A stretch of DNA of 64,000 bases from DATEAV01 sp964575425 (GTDB taxonomy: Bacteria; Chloroflexota; Anaerolineae; Anaerolineales; E44-bin32). The notes beneath the pieces were generated by a model. It saw only the letters and a program-made list of their open reading frames with translations. It ran no database searches and was not told the DNA's origin. The stretch covers positions 33,140-97,139 of the forward strand of contig CAZNRD010000010.1 of assembly GCA_964575425.1 (NCBI GenBank). The letters run 5' to 3'. This document shows positions 33,892 through 42,568 of this stretch, piece after piece (the stretch's first letter is position 1; the number at the start of each line of letters is the position of its first letter). A program made the translations under genes and the position numbers.

Positions 33892-35837
33892 TGTCGGTCA
33901 GACCTGACGGCAATGGTCATCTGCCCGCCGACGACGGCCATCATGGTGGTGTGGAAGAGCAGTCCCTGGCCGCCGCTGGAGGCCGGCGCGGTCGGTCGCA
34001 GGCCAACGCCGTCGTCCTCGATCTTGAGTTCCAGGCCTTCGCTCCAATGTGCGGTGATGCGGAGGTGAACCCTGCGGTTCGGGTCGCCGCCGGCCGCGTG
34101 TCGAGCAGCGTTGCGCACCGCCTCGAGAGCGGCGTAGTAGAAGACCTCTGCCGCCAGGCCCATCCCGCCGCTTGCTTCAGCCGCCGGCTCGACGTGCCAC
34201 TCGATCGAGGCGAACTCGCTGGCGAGGTCCTGCTCGACGGCCTCGCGCAGCGCGGGGATCAGCCCGCGTGCCTCGAGGTGGTGGGCGGCAGACCTGGGGC
34301 CACTCTTCAGGAGTTGGGAGAGGCGATGGTGGGCGCGGGTCAGTGCCTCGGAGGCGAGGCCGGGGTCGTCGAGGCGCAGCAGAGCAAGGTGGATGTCCGA
34401 GAGGACGTCATCGTGGAGAATGCGTTTGTGACGCTTGTTGAGCACCTCCAGCTCGCCCAGGCGCCTGCGGAGCAGGTCCATCAGAACCCGGGCGACCTGT
34501 TCCCCGGCGATGGCATCGAGCAGGCGCTGGCCGCAGGCACGAGCCACTTCGATTTCCTCGGCGGCGTATGGCCGACCGTCGCGGCGGGCCCCGAGGGTCA
34601 GGAGCCCGGTCGCGGCGTGGCTGGCCGAGGATGTCAGCGGAAGGCAGAGCGCGGGTTGCGTCTCGCCTGTGGGTGAGAGCCCGTAGCGGAGTCGATGCGG
34701 TGGATCTCCTTCCACCGTCAGTTCGGCGCTTCCAGCGCCCACTGCGTCTTCACAGAGCGCCCGCAGCAGTTGCTCTGCCTGCTGGGCGAATTCGTCGGGT
34801 GCGTCCGGACGCAGCAGACGCTGGGAGAGTTCAAGGCTGGAGATGAAGGGCAGCAGCCTGGCAAGGAATTTCTCGTGCGCGTTGTAGGACTGCCAGGTGA
34901 AAAGCGCGTATGCAGCCATACCCAGCAGGGCCAACGAGGCCAGCCCGTAGAGAGGCCGCAGCTCGAGGGCGAGGAGGAGTGTCACGTAACCTGAGGCGGC
35001 GGCCGAGGCCAGCACCACGCTGCGCCACCGGCGGAAGAAGCCCTGTCGGGGGAGCGGACGCTCGGTGAAGACCTCATAGGCGACGACGGCGCGGCCGAGC
35101 AGGATCGCGGCGGGGGCCACCAGCATCTGGGCAGCGATGTCGGCGGCCAACAGTCGGTTGACGGTCCCCGGCTCCTGGTTCAAGAGGGGAAGCGCACTGC
35201 CCACTGCCCAGGCAGCGGTGACGGCGACGATGGTCGAGGCGCCGAGCAGGCAAAGCCCAGTGCCGATCAGCCAGGGCCTGGCCTGGGCGTGCAGGCGCGA
35301 CCCCTGATCGCGACGGCCGCCAGATAGGGCGGCTACGGGCGCGGTGAACCCGGCGAAGGTGAGCAAGAGGTACAGCCAGATCACAGGGCGCGACCGCGCG
35401 GCCGGAGCAGTGCCGACAAGCAGGTCGCGGTAGTTGGCGAAGGGATTGTCGATGACCAGCAGTACGAGGACCACGAAGGCGACGATAACGAAAACGAGCC
35501 AGAGGCGGCGGTGCAGGCGCAGGTGCTGCTCGGGAAGTCTAGCATAGCGGATGACGGTGGCGTACCAGCTGAGGGGAGCGCTTGTGGCCGGCAGCCAGCC
35601 CAACCTCCACCAAAACTCCATCCCGCTGCCCGAGACGGTAGGTCCTTTGCCGACGATCATGCCATGGCTAAGGAAGAAGACTGCCGCCAGCAGAAGAGCC
35701 ACGCCTGCGGCGCGGCTGAAGCCCTGACCGCGCCGGGCAGCGAGCAGCGTGGTCATCCCGAGCCACAGGAGCAGGAACGCGATGAACAGCGAGAGCGAGA
35801 GAGCGAGGAGGCTGAGGTGCTCGAGATCGCCCGACAT
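33774..35837 (-). CDS. Membrane sensor histidine kinase
   Basis: 687 residues. About eight membrane helices fill residues 5-330, followed by a GAF-like region and a short dimerisation segment with HDD (RILHDDVLSDIHLALL), the likely phospho-acceptor. A HATPase domain follows with AALEAVRNAARHAAGG (N box) and KIEDDGVGL (G1). This HisKA_3-like arrangement pairs with NarL-type regulators, and one is encoded just upstream, 9 bases away. The stimulus is unknown. The last codons lie in the direct repeat. Confidence 0.85.
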   Translation of the reverse strand: MSGDLEHLSLLALSLSLFIAFLLLWLGMTTLLAARRGQGFSRAAGVALLLAAVFFLSHGMIVGKGPTVSGSGMEFWWRLGWLPATSAPLSWYATVIRYARLPEQHLRLHRRLWLVFVIVAFVVLVLLVIDNPFANYRDLLVGTAPAARSRPVIWLYLLLTFAGFTAPVAALSGGRRDQGSRLHAQARPWLIGTGLCLLGASTIVAVTAAWAVGSALPLLNQEPGTVNRLLAADIAAQMLVAPAAILLGRAVVAYEVFTERPLPRQGFFRRWRSVVLASAAASGYVTLLLALELRPLYGLASLALLGMAAYALFTWQSYNAHEKFLARLLPFISSLELSQRLLRPDAPDEFAQQAEQLLRALCEDAVGAGSAELTVEGDPPHRLRYGLSPTGETQPALCLPLTSSASHAATGLLTLGARRDGRPYAAEEIEVARACGQRLLDAIAGEQVARVLMDLLRRRLGELEVLNKRHKRILHDDVLSDIHLALLRLDDPGLASEALTRAHHRLSQLLKSGPRSAAHHLEARGLIPALREAVEQDLASEFASIEWHVEPAAEASGGMGLAAEVFYYAALEAVRNAARHAAGGDPNRRVHLRITAHWSEGLELKIEDDGVGLRPTAPASSGGQGLLFHTTMMAVVGGQMTIAVRSDRQGTSVRLWLPLHALQSTEGPPPSWVRVTDGSSPAAHSLT

Positions 35838-35846
35838 GGCAGCGGC

Positions 35847-36620
35847 CTAGTCCCTGGCGGCAGGGCCCTCCCCCGGCTGCCGAAGTTCCTTCCATTCGCC
35901 GCGCGCGTTGCGCACCAGCGCCCGGCCGTTCTCATCCCACATTATGAACTGCCCGGTGTTGTAGATGAGGGTCGCTCGCGTGCGGGCGACTTTTTCGTCC
36001 ACAGGCGTTGCGGCCAGACCCCAGGCGGCGTAGATCTGGCCATTGGCGCGGCTGACGGCGCGTGCGTCCCTCAGCCCGAGACGGGCGGCGATCTGCTCAT
36101 TGGTCAGGCCCTGGGCGACGAGCGCGATCACCTGCCGCTCCATCGGCTCCAGCACCACCAGCGGTGATTCCTCATCCTTGCGCTGGACTTCTTCCACCCG
36201 TACCTGGATTTCGGGATCGACCACGGAGGCACCGGCGACAGCCTGGCGCAAGAGCGGCACGATCATCGCCGGCAGCAGGTAGTTGCTCTTGCGGACGTAG
36301 GCGTAGTGGGTGAGGATGCCCGAGGCGAGGAAATCGCGGAAGTAGTGGTCGTCATCCTGGATTGAATAGAACACGACGGGCAGCCGGGGGAATTCGCGCC
36401 GGAGTGCGACGGCAGCCTGAACGCCGTTCAGTCTCCCACCGCGCAGCTCGACATCCATGAGCACGGCATGCGGGCTCAGGCTGAGGCCGCGCTCGACAGC
36501 TTGCTCGCCTGTGGCCGCCTGGCCGACGATGCGCACTTCGCCCGTGGCCTCCAGGCCGCTTACCAGCGCCTGGCGCAGGGCCGACTTGTCCTCGACGACC
36601 AGGGTGTCGATCACTGGCAT
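35847..36620 (-). CDS. NarL/LuxR-type response regulator
   Basis: 257 residues from ATG 36618-36620; an upstream GTG at 36665 is in frame but less likely. The receiver domain has the acidic pocket (VVED), the phospho-acceptor in AVLMDVELRG, the switch Ser in VFYSIQDD and the Lys in YVRKSN. A LuxR-type HTH follows (LVAQGLTNEQIAARLGL), then an unusual 60-residue C-terminal extension. It is the partner of the adjacent kinase. It diverges from the acyltransferase gene. Confidence 0.83.
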   Translation of the reverse strand: MPVIDTLVVEDKSALRQALVSGLEATGEVRIVGQAATGEQAVERGLSLSPHAVLMDVELRGGRLNGVQAAVALRREFPRLPVVFYSIQDDDHYFRDFLASGILTHYAYVRKSNYLLPAMIVPLLRQAVAGASVVDPEIQVRVEEVQRKDEESPLVVLEPMERQVIALVAQGLTNEQIAARLGLRDARAVSRANGQIYAAWGLAATPVDEKVARTRATLIYNTGQFIMWDENGRALVRNARGEWKELRQPGEGPAARD

Positions 36621-36684
36621 CTCCGCGCGATCATGGTAGCCGCGCGCCCGGCCCTGGTCAAGCACGCGGGTGCACGGGGTGCGG

Positions 36685-36690
36685 TAGAAT
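36685..36690 (+). promoter_or_regulatory. Candidate -10 for the acyltransferase gene
   Basis: TAGAAT, 43 bases before ATG 36733; the same hexamer is used by the rplI, gntR and lexA promoters. No clear -35. Confidence 0.35.
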
Positions 36691-36732
36691 CCGCGGCTGT
36701 GCTCCGGGATCGGCCGGATTGGGGAGTCGCTG

Positions 36733-37656
36733 ATGTCCGACCTGACCGCCAGGGTTGAGGTGCTACGTCGTCAGATCGCGGACGAGGTGATCAAGGCGCT
36801 GGGGATGAGGCCGAACGACTGGACGCGGGCAACCCTGGGCCGGCTTCTCTTCACCCCGACGCACCGCTTCTCGCTGGTGGCGGCCGAGTTCGACCGGCGA
36901 GTGGCCGAGGACGGGCTGGCGGAGGCGGCACGCTGGGCGCTGGCGCGGTTCCGGACGAGCGTCGAGGTCTCGTTCCGGGGACCGGTTCCCAGGCAAGGCC
37001 CGCTGCTCATCGCCGCGAACCATCCTGGCACTGTAGATGGCCTGGCAATCGCGGCCAGCGTCGGCCGGCCGGATCTCAAGATCGTTGTCAGCGGGCTGCC
37101 ATTCCTGCGCAGCCTGCCGCGGACGGCGCGGCATCTGATCTACCTCACCCTCGATCCCCACGACCGTATGGCAGCCTTGCGGAGGGTAATCCGTCACCTG
37201 GAAGGGGATGGAGCTGTCTTGATCTTCCCGAGTGGGAGAGTGGATCCCGATCCGGCAGTGCTGCCGGGGGCGGAGGAAGCGCTGAAGACCTGGTCTCCCA
37301 GCACGGGACTTGTGCTGCGGACTCTGCCGCAGACTCAAGTGCTGATGGGCATGATCAGTGGAGTGCTGTCGGCGGTGCATCTGCAGAACCCGATCGCGCG
37401 CCTGCGCAAGGAGCTGCGGCAGCGGCAGCTGCTGGCGGAAATGATGCAGGTGATTCGCCAGATGTTGGCGGAGGGAGGCGAGATCCTGACTGCGCGCCTC
37501 ACGTTGAGTGCCCCCATCGTCGCTGAGGAATTGATGCGGCCCGGGCAGGGAGCGCGGGAAGTCACTCAAGCCTTGATCCAGAAGGCCCAAAGTCTGCTGT
37601 GCGAGCACCTGGGCTCGGCGGGTAGGGAAGAGGGAGCCCGGGCCGAGGCGTGCTGA
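36733..37656 (+). CDS. PlsC-like 1-acyl-glycerol-3-phosphate acyltransferase
   Basis: 307 residues. The acyltransferase block I motif is ANHPGTVDG (NHx4D) and block III is IFPSGRVDPD. These enzymes add a second acyl chain to glycerol phosphate in membrane lipid synthesis. The usual block II/IV spacing is present, but the N- and C-terminal extensions are longer than in E. coli PlsC. It is convergent with cooC. Confidence 0.75.
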   Translation: MSDLTARVEVLRRQIADEVIKALGMRPNDWTRATLGRLLFTPTHRFSLVAAEFDRRVAEDGLAEAARWALARFRTSVEVSFRGPVPRQGPLLIAANHPGTVDGLAIAASVGRPDLKIVVSGLPFLRSLPRTARHLIYLTLDPHDRMAALRRVIRHLEGDGAVLIFPSGRVDPDPAVLPGAEEALKTWSPSTGLVLRTLPQTQVLMGMISGVLSAVHLQNPIARLRKELRQRQLLAEMMQVIRQMLAEGGEILTARLTLSAPIVAEELMRPGQGAREVTQALIQKAQSLLCEHLGSAGREEGARAEAC

Positions 37657-37709
37657 TGCTGTGCTGGCGGGTTCAGCCGGAGCGGGTTCTCAAGGCCTCG
37701 AAGTGCTGA

Positions 37710-38492
37710 TCAGATGGGACGGCCCGCCGGCTGAAGGGCGCGGGCCATCTCGCGGGCGGCCGCTGCCATTTGGGGTGCCAGATCGTACAGGGCAGTGCCC
37801 TTGCGGTCGGCTTCCTGGACGCGGGGATCGGATGGCAGGAAGCCGAGGACCGGCAGGCCAGGAGAACGCTCCAGGATGAAGTTGCGGTCGGTCTTGCCGC
37901 TGACCTTGCTGCCCACCAGGTGCAGCCGGGTGAGCTTGATGTCTTCGGCTAGGCCCTTGATCTGCGAGGCGGTGGCCAGGCTGCGGGCGGTGGGCTCGAC
38001 GACAATGAGCATGGCGTCGACGGCATCGGCAGTGGCGCGGCCGAGGTGCTCGACGCCAGCATACATGTCGAGCAGGACGAGCTCATCCCGCCGCAGCAGA
38101 ATGTGAGTCACCAGCGTGCGCAGGATGGCACTTTCGGGGCAGATGCAGCCGGCGCCACCCATCTTGACCGCGCCCAGCTCGAGCAGGCGGATGCCGCGAT
38201 GGACGGCGGAGAAGCGGTCGGGCAGATCCTCGACGTGGGGGTTGAGCTTGAAGTAGCCACCGACGGTGCCGGGTTGGGCGCCGGTGCGCTCGTAGATCAG
38301 GTCCCCCATCTCGGCGATCGGGGTGAGGTTGGCGAGAAGTTGAGGGGGAAAGCCGAGCGCCGCGCCCAGGCAGGGCGAGGGATCGGCGTCAATGGCAAAG
38401 ACTTTGTAGCCCAGGTCCGTGAAACTGTAGGCCAGGAGCGAGGCCAGCGTGGTCTTACCGACTCCGCCCTTGCCGGTTACGGCAATCTTCAC
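37710..38492 (-). CDS. CooC-type P-loop ATPase, CODH nickel-insertion accessory
   Basis: 260 residues from GTG 38490-38492. The deviant Walker A GKGGVGKTT and Switch-like DADPSPCLGAALG place it in the MinD/NifH-like ATPases. The AGCICPESAILRTLV segment holds the CxC-like cysteines typical of CooC. CooC inserts nickel into the carbon monoxide dehydrogenase active site. It ends the Hdr/Met gene series, suggesting CODH/acetyl-CoA synthase genes elsewhere in the genome. Confidence 0.85.
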   Translation of the reverse strand: MKIAVTGKGGVGKTTLASLLAYSFTDLGYKVFAIDADPSPCLGAALGFPPQLLANLTPIAEMGDLIYERTGAQPGTVGGYFKLNPHVEDLPDRFSAVHRGIRLLELGAVKMGGAGCICPESAILRTLVTHILLRRDELVLLDMYAGVEHLGRATADAVDAMLIVVEPTARSLATASQIKGLAEDIKLTRLHLVGSKVSGKTDRNFILERSPGLPVLGFLPSDPRVQEADRKGTALYDLAPQMAAAAREMARALQPAGRPI

Positions 38493-38607
38493 CGCAATTC
38501 CTCATTCCCTCAGCGGCCGCCCGTGCACCGGGCGGGCTGGCGCTGCCGGTGACGGGCGGGATGGCGAGAGATGAAAGCCGCGCCCCGCAAGGCGAATGGC
38601 CGCAGGA

Positions 38608-40002
38608 TCATAGTACGCCCCGCGCGATGAGCAGTGGCTTTGGATCGACCATGTTGCGCTCCAGGGCGGCCTGAGTGGGCATGCCAAAGGCCAGGGCCAT
38701 GAGCTGGGTGAAGTACAGCGCAGGCATCTCTGGTGGCTCGGGCAGCTGAGTTTGTCGGCCGTCGAGGTTCGCATGGCACAGCGGGCAGGCGACGGCGACG
38801 ACGTCGGCGCCGCGTGCCCGGGCGTTGGCCAGTATGTCGCCGCTCAACTCGAGCACCAGGTCGGTGCGGGTGAGAGAGAGCGAGGCCCCGCAGCAGGCCA
38901 CCTTCCGGTCCCAATCAACCACGGTGGCCCCGAGGGCGCCCATCAGGCGGTCGACCGTGTCGGGATACTCGGCGCGCTCGGCCCCGGTGACGCTCGGCGG
39001 GCGTGTCAGCAAGCAGCCGTAGTAGCAGGCGACCTTGAGGCCCGTCAGCGGCTTTGTCACCTGAGCGGCCACCTTCTCGAGCCCGATTCGATTGACGATC
39101 ACATTGGGCAGTGAGGTGATGGCCACTTGGCCAGCATAGCTGTAGCCCAGCTCGTGCTCCAGCTCCTGTTTGAGGTCCGGGTCGAGCCTCAGGTCGCGCG
39201 CGGCGGCGCGGAAACGGTTGTAACAGGCGGCGCAGGGCAAGGTGACCTCGCTCAAGCCTTCCTGCTCAAAGAGAATCAGGCTCTGCAGCGGCAGGCGGGT
39301 GGCCAGGCGGTGGTCCACCCGATGGGCGGGGGTGGAGCCGCAGCACACCCAGCCCTCCGGTTCGATCGTGCGCAGGCCGAGTGCCTCGAGGACGGCGCGC
39401 GTCGAGCGATCGAATTCCTTGGCCAGAGAGTGCAAGGAGCATCCCGGGAAGTAGCCGATTTCGTTGGGCGGGCGGGAGGCCGGGGCGATAGGTGTCTTGC
39501 GGCGGGGCTTGCGCACCACCTCCGGCAGCAGGCGGATCTTGTTGCGCTTGAACATACCCACGCCAAGCCCGATATCTTTGAGGGGCTGCAGCGTGCGCAC
39601 GTTCATCTCGGCGATCAGGCCCAGTTCGTAGGATCGCCCCAGGATGTCGACATCGCGCAGAAAGACCTTGTTGAACAGCGCGATTTCGGGAACGGCTGGT
39701 TTGACGCCGCGCGCTAACGCCTCGCTGACGATGCAGTCCATCACGCGGGCGACGTCGATGCCCTGCGGGCAGCGGGTGGTGCACGTCTGGCAGCTGGCAC
39801 ACAGCCACGGGGTGCGGCTGGCGAAGATCTCCTCCTCCAGCCCGAGCTGTGCGGCGCGCATGACCTGATTGGGCACCAGATCGAAGTGCTCGGCCAGTGG
39901 GCACCCGGACGTGCACTTGACGCACTGGTAGCACAGGTAGACATTCTCGCCGGTGGTCTTGCGGATGCGTTCGGCCAGGGCGGTGCTCAGTCTTGTTTGC
40001 AT
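38608..40002 (-). CDS. Heterodisulfide reductase HdrC-HdrB fusion
   Basis: 464 residues from ATG 40000-40002 with GAGGGG upstream. The N-terminal HdrC part has two [4Fe-4S] motifs: CYQCVKCTSGCP and CASCQTCTTRCP. The C-terminal HdrB part has two CCG domains (GYFPGCSLHS...CCG...CAACYNRF and ACYYGCLL...VACCGASLSL...CPLCHANLD), which hold noncubane [4Fe-4S] clusters. In methanogens HdrB reduces the CoM-CoB disulfide. In metFV clusters like this one it probably serves as an electron relay from HdrA to MetF. HdrC and HdrB are usually separate proteins. Confidence 0.9.
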   Translation of the reverse strand: MQTRLSTALAERIRKTTGENVYLCYQCVKCTSGCPLAEHFDLVPNQVMRAAQLGLEEEIFASRTPWLCASCQTCTTRCPQGIDVARVMDCIVSEALARGVKPAVPEIALFNKVFLRDVDILGRSYELGLIAEMNVRTLQPLKDIGLGVGMFKRNKIRLLPEVVRKPRRKTPIAPASRPPNEIGYFPGCSLHSLAKEFDRSTRAVLEALGLRTIEPEGWVCCGSTPAHRVDHRLATRLPLQSLILFEQEGLSEVTLPCAACYNRFRAAARDLRLDPDLKQELEHELGYSYAGQVAITSLPNVIVNRIGLEKVAAQVTKPLTGLKVACYYGCLLTRPPSVTGAERAEYPDTVDRLMGALGATVVDWDRKVACCGASLSLTRTDLVLELSGDILANARARGADVVAVACPLCHANLDGRQTQLPEPPEMPALYFTQLMALAFGMPTQAALERNMVDPKPLLIARGVL

Positions 40003-40012
40003 GTTCCCCTCA

Positions 40013-41038
40013 TCAGGCCGAAGCCCCGCTGGGCGCGGTGGACAGCGGCGCAGGTTCGGGGCGCGGGTAGAGCCCGGCGCCCTCCACGATGGGACGGACC
40101 GCCTCCTCCCACTCGATGGCCATGATGTGCACGCCGGCGACCCCTTCGATCTGCCGCAGCTGCTGGATGAGCTCGATGGCGATGCGAATGCCTTCCTGGC
40201 GGAAGGCCTCTGCCCGCCCCTTCTTGTCGTCTTTGTCGATCCCTTCGGCGGCAGCAACCATGCGGTCGACGACGGAATTGGGAACATCAAGCCCTGGCAC
40301 CTCGTCGCGCATGTGCTTGGCCATGCCCGGGGATTTCAGCGGGCCGATGCCCGCCAGGATGAACAGTTGCTGATGCAGGCCGAGCTCGCGCACCTTCTCC
40401 ATAAAGGCGGCGAAGCGGTCGATGTTGTAGATCAGCTGCGTCTGGATGAAGTCCGCTCCCGCCTTGGCCTTCTTGCCCAGGCGCAGCGCCCGCCACTCGA
40501 AGGGATCGGCGAAGGGGTTGGCGGCAGCGCCGACGAAGAACCGGGGTTCGGCCCCCTTGACCTCGTCGCCACACAGGAAACGCCGCTGATCCCGCAGCGC
40601 GGCCACCATCTGGATCAGCTGGATGGAATCGAGGTCGTGGACGTTCTTGGCGCCGGGGTGGTTCCCGAAGGACTGGTGATCGCCGGTGAGGCACAGCACG
40701 TTGCGCAGCCCCAGTGCATAGGCGCCCAGCAGATCGGACTGCATGGCCAGGCGGTTGCGGTCGCGGCAGGTCATCTGGATGACCGGCTCCAGCCCCTCCT
40801 GCAGGGCGATGGCGCCGGCGCCGATGCTCGACATGCGCACGATGGCCGTCTGGTTGTCGGTGATGTTGACGGCGTCGGCGACGCCCTTCAGGAGTTTGGC
40901 CTTGCGGCGGATGACCTCGCCGTCGGCGCTCTGCGGCGGGCCGAGTTCGGCGGTGACGGCAAAGTGGCCGGCGCGCAGGATGCGCTCGAGCCGGGAGCCA
41001 GACTTGAAGCCGTTGGTGCTGTTGGTGATGTGGTCCAT
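40013..41038 (-). CDS. metF: Methylenetetrahydrofolate reductase
   Basis: 341 residues. MetF reduces 5,10-methylene-THF to 5-methyl-THF with FAD in a TIM barrel. Recognisable segments include AVTAELGPPQSAD (near the start), NITDNQ, RNVLCLTGDH and GADFIQTQLIYN. It lies between metV and the HdrC-HdrB gene with 10-15-base gaps, the arrangement of the bifurcating methylene-THF reductase complex. It makes the methyl group for acetyl-CoA synthesis or, in reverse, oxidises it. Confidence 0.92.
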   Translation of the reverse strand: MDHITNSTNGFKSGSRLERILRAGHFAVTAELGPPQSADGEVIRRKAKLLKGVADAVNITDNQTAIVRMSSIGAGAIALQEGLEPVIQMTCRDRNRLAMQSDLLGAYALGLRNVLCLTGDHQSFGNHPGAKNVHDLDSIQLIQMVAALRDQRRFLCGDEVKGAEPRFFVGAAANPFADPFEWRALRLGKKAKAGADFIQTQLIYNIDRFAAFMEKVRELGLHQQLFILAGIGPLKSPGMAKHMRDEVPGLDVPNSVVDRMVAAAEGIDKDDKKGRAEAFRQEGIRIAIELIQQLRQIEGVAGVHIMAIEWEEAVRPIVEGAGLYPRPEPAPLSTAPSGASA

Positions 41039-41053
41039 CCTCTTCCCTCCGCC

Positions 41054-41740
41054 TCACTCGGCGGCCTCGGCCGCCAAGCGCAGGTCCTCGCGCGTGATCC
41101 GCCGCGGGCCGCCGTCACGGCTGGTGGACCAGTCCTTGGCCGGCTGGATTTCCATCAGCAGGTGCAGGCGGTTCTGCGCCTTGAGGCGATCGTAGATGAG
41201 CTGCCACGCGCACGGCGTGTCGCGGCCAATCTCGCACTTCCCGTTCTGCGATCCGCCGCACGGGCCGTTGAGAAGCTGCTTGGCGCAGCGGGCGATGGGG
41301 CAGACGCCGCCCGTCAGACCCAGGATGCACGAGCCGCAGGCGGCGCAGCGCTCCTCCCATACGCCCTGTTCGACGGGCAGCCCCATGAAGGTCGTGTTCA
41401 CGCCGGGCACGACAACCGCATCGGGGAAGCGCTCGGCCAGAGCCTGGACGCCGACGCCGCAGCCCAGCGACAGCACGACATCGGCCTGGCGCGCCTGATC
41501 GGCGATCGGGTCGATGTACTCCCACTCGCACTGTCGCTGCACGGAGATGTGGGTCACGTCCTTGGGCTTGCCATCGAGGCGCGTCGCCATGCGCAGGCTC
41601 GACGCCAGGATGCCGGCTTCCTTCTCGCCGCCCGCGAAACAGACCGTCACGCAGGTGCCGCAGCCCACGACGAGCACCTTCCTGGCGTCGGCGATCAGGC
41701 CCTTGATCTCTTCCAGTGGCTTCTGTTCGGCTACGATCAT
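41054..41740 (-). CDS. metV: MetV, zinc/Fe-S partner of methylenetetrahydrofolate reductase
   Basis: 228 residues. Cysteine-rich MetV: GCGTCVTVCFAGG near residue 27, then CAACGSCILGLTGGVCPIARC and GPCGGSQNGKCEIG. MetV is required for activity of MetF of this type in acetogens. It starts with ATGA overlapping the cyclic-nucleotide-domain gene and is 15 bases upstream of metF. The protein is slightly longer than usual at its C-terminus. Confidence 0.9.
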   Translation of the reverse strand: MIVAEQKPLEEIKGLIADARKVLVVGCGTCVTVCFAGGEKEAGILASSLRMATRLDGKPKDVTHISVQRQCEWEYIDPIADQARQADVVLSLGCGVGVQALAERFPDAVVVPGVNTTFMGLPVEQGVWEERCAACGSCILGLTGGVCPIARCAKQLLNGPCGGSQNGKCEIGRDTPCAWQLIYDRLKAQNRLHLLMEIQPAKDWSTSRDGGPRRITREDLRLAAEAAE

Positions 41741-42108
41741 CCCGTCCTCTCCTGCCGGCAGCAGAAGTATGCCGCCGGCCGCTTCTCCCTATCCTCCGTG
41801 TCCGTCCCGCAGGGGGCTCGGCCCGATCGAGCGAATGCGCTCGACCATGCCGTCGGCTGGCCTAGCCCAACCACATCGATCGTTGCCCGCCGCGTCGTCC
41901 CCGTCTTGCCGAGCTGGACTCGCTTCTCGAGCGACACCTTGCCGCTGAGCACGAGGTAGAAGTGCTGCGCGGGCGAGCCTTCAGAGAACACCAGCGCGCT
42001 CTCCGGGTAGTCTTCCAGGCGCGGCATCGAGGCAATGGTCTCCAGTGGATCCTCGGGCAGGCCCGCCAGGAGGGGAAAACCCTTCAGGGTATCAGCCGAG
42101 ACGGTCAT
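41737..42108 (-). CDS. Truncated cyclic-nucleotide-binding-domain protein
   Basis: 123 residues from ATG 42106-42108. The N-terminal part (LKGFPLLAGLPEDPLETIAS, then VFSEGSPAQHFYLVLSGKVS) is a CRP-like sensor domain of the type seen inside hdr/met clusters. After about residue 85 (VVGLGQPTAW) the expected beta-roll end is missing and the tail does not resemble the family. No DNA-binding domain exists. It overlaps mvhD at the front and metV at the back, so the operon spacing is intact despite the odd C-terminus. Confidence 0.6.
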   Translation of the reverse strand: MTVSADTLKGFPLLAGLPEDPLETIASMPRLEDYPESALVFSEGSPAQHFYLVLSGKVSLEKRVQLGKTGTTRRATIDVVGLGQPTAWSSAFARSGRAPCGTDTEDREKRPAAYFCCRQERTG

Positions 42109-42568
42109 CGGTCTTCCCGTGGTCCGCATCCAGCCCGGCGCTGTCGGCCGGGCGCCTGACCTCCCGGAGCGGGTTGGGGCCAAGCCGCTGGATCTCGGCC
42201 GTGATCTCGGCGGCGGCAAAGGCGAACTGGCCTCCCATGGCAGAGGAAAGGTTGATCATTTGCAGCCGCTGCCCTTCGAGGCCGATCTGCACCAGCAGCG
42301 CCCTCGTCCGTTCCATTCTCCGCCGTGCGTTGACATTACCTTCCAGGTAATGACAGTCGCCCGGCAGTCAACCCGCCACCAGCACGCCGTCGACGCCGCG
42401 CTCGAAGGCGTGCAGGATGTGCAGGATGTCCACCCGACCCGAACATGGCACCTCGATCACCTTGATCGCCGGCGGATACTGGAGGCGCAGGCTGCCGGCC
42501 AGGTCGGCGGCGTTGTAGGCGCAGTGCGTGCAGCAGAAGGCCACGATCTGAGGTTCAAACTCGGGCAT
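42092..42568 (-). CDS. MvhD-type hydrogenase iron-sulfur subunit, probable selenoprotein (in-frame UGA)
   Basis: Reading through TGA at 42370-42368 gives a 158-residue MvhD. Before the UGA it has CCTHCAYNAAD and VPCSGRVD; after it LPGDCHYLEGNVNARRR and LQMINLSSAMGGQF. Both halves are in one frame. The paralogue at 47339-47770 reads FVVGCSLGNCHH where this one has LVAG-UGA-LPGDCHY, so the UGA replaces a conserved cysteine. A hairpin begins 16 nt downstream. MvhD passes electrons from a [2Fe-2S] site to HdrA; selenocysteine forms (VhuD) are known in methanogens. Without recoding it would be two fragments. It overlaps the hdrA end by 14 bases. Confidence 0.8.
42334..42352 (-). promoter_or_regulatory. 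Candidate bacterial SECIS hairpin
   Basis: In mRNA sense, CATTACC pairs with GGTAATG around loop TGGAA, 16-34 nt after the UGA; two more pairs can form beyond a T-T mismatch. The apical loop contains Gs, as needed by SelB. The stem uses GGT and AAT codons, whereas the Cys paralogue uses GGC and AAC at the same residues, so the pairing costs the usual codon preference. Confidence 0.65.

Noticed and set aside
37672..37735. TTCAGCCGG/CCGGCTGAA as a terminator between plsC and cooC
   Set aside because: The two arms are 46 bases apart and no U-run follows.
39953..41959. Long plus-strand frame (668 codons) opposite metF/metV
   Set aside because: It is an antisense shadow of high-GC coding DNA; the minus-strand proteins are clearly real.
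42092..42568. Two separate small MvhD fragments
   Set aside because: Both parts are in one frame with only a TGA between, and the paralogue has Cys there; recoding explains it better, although a nonsense mutation is not excluded.
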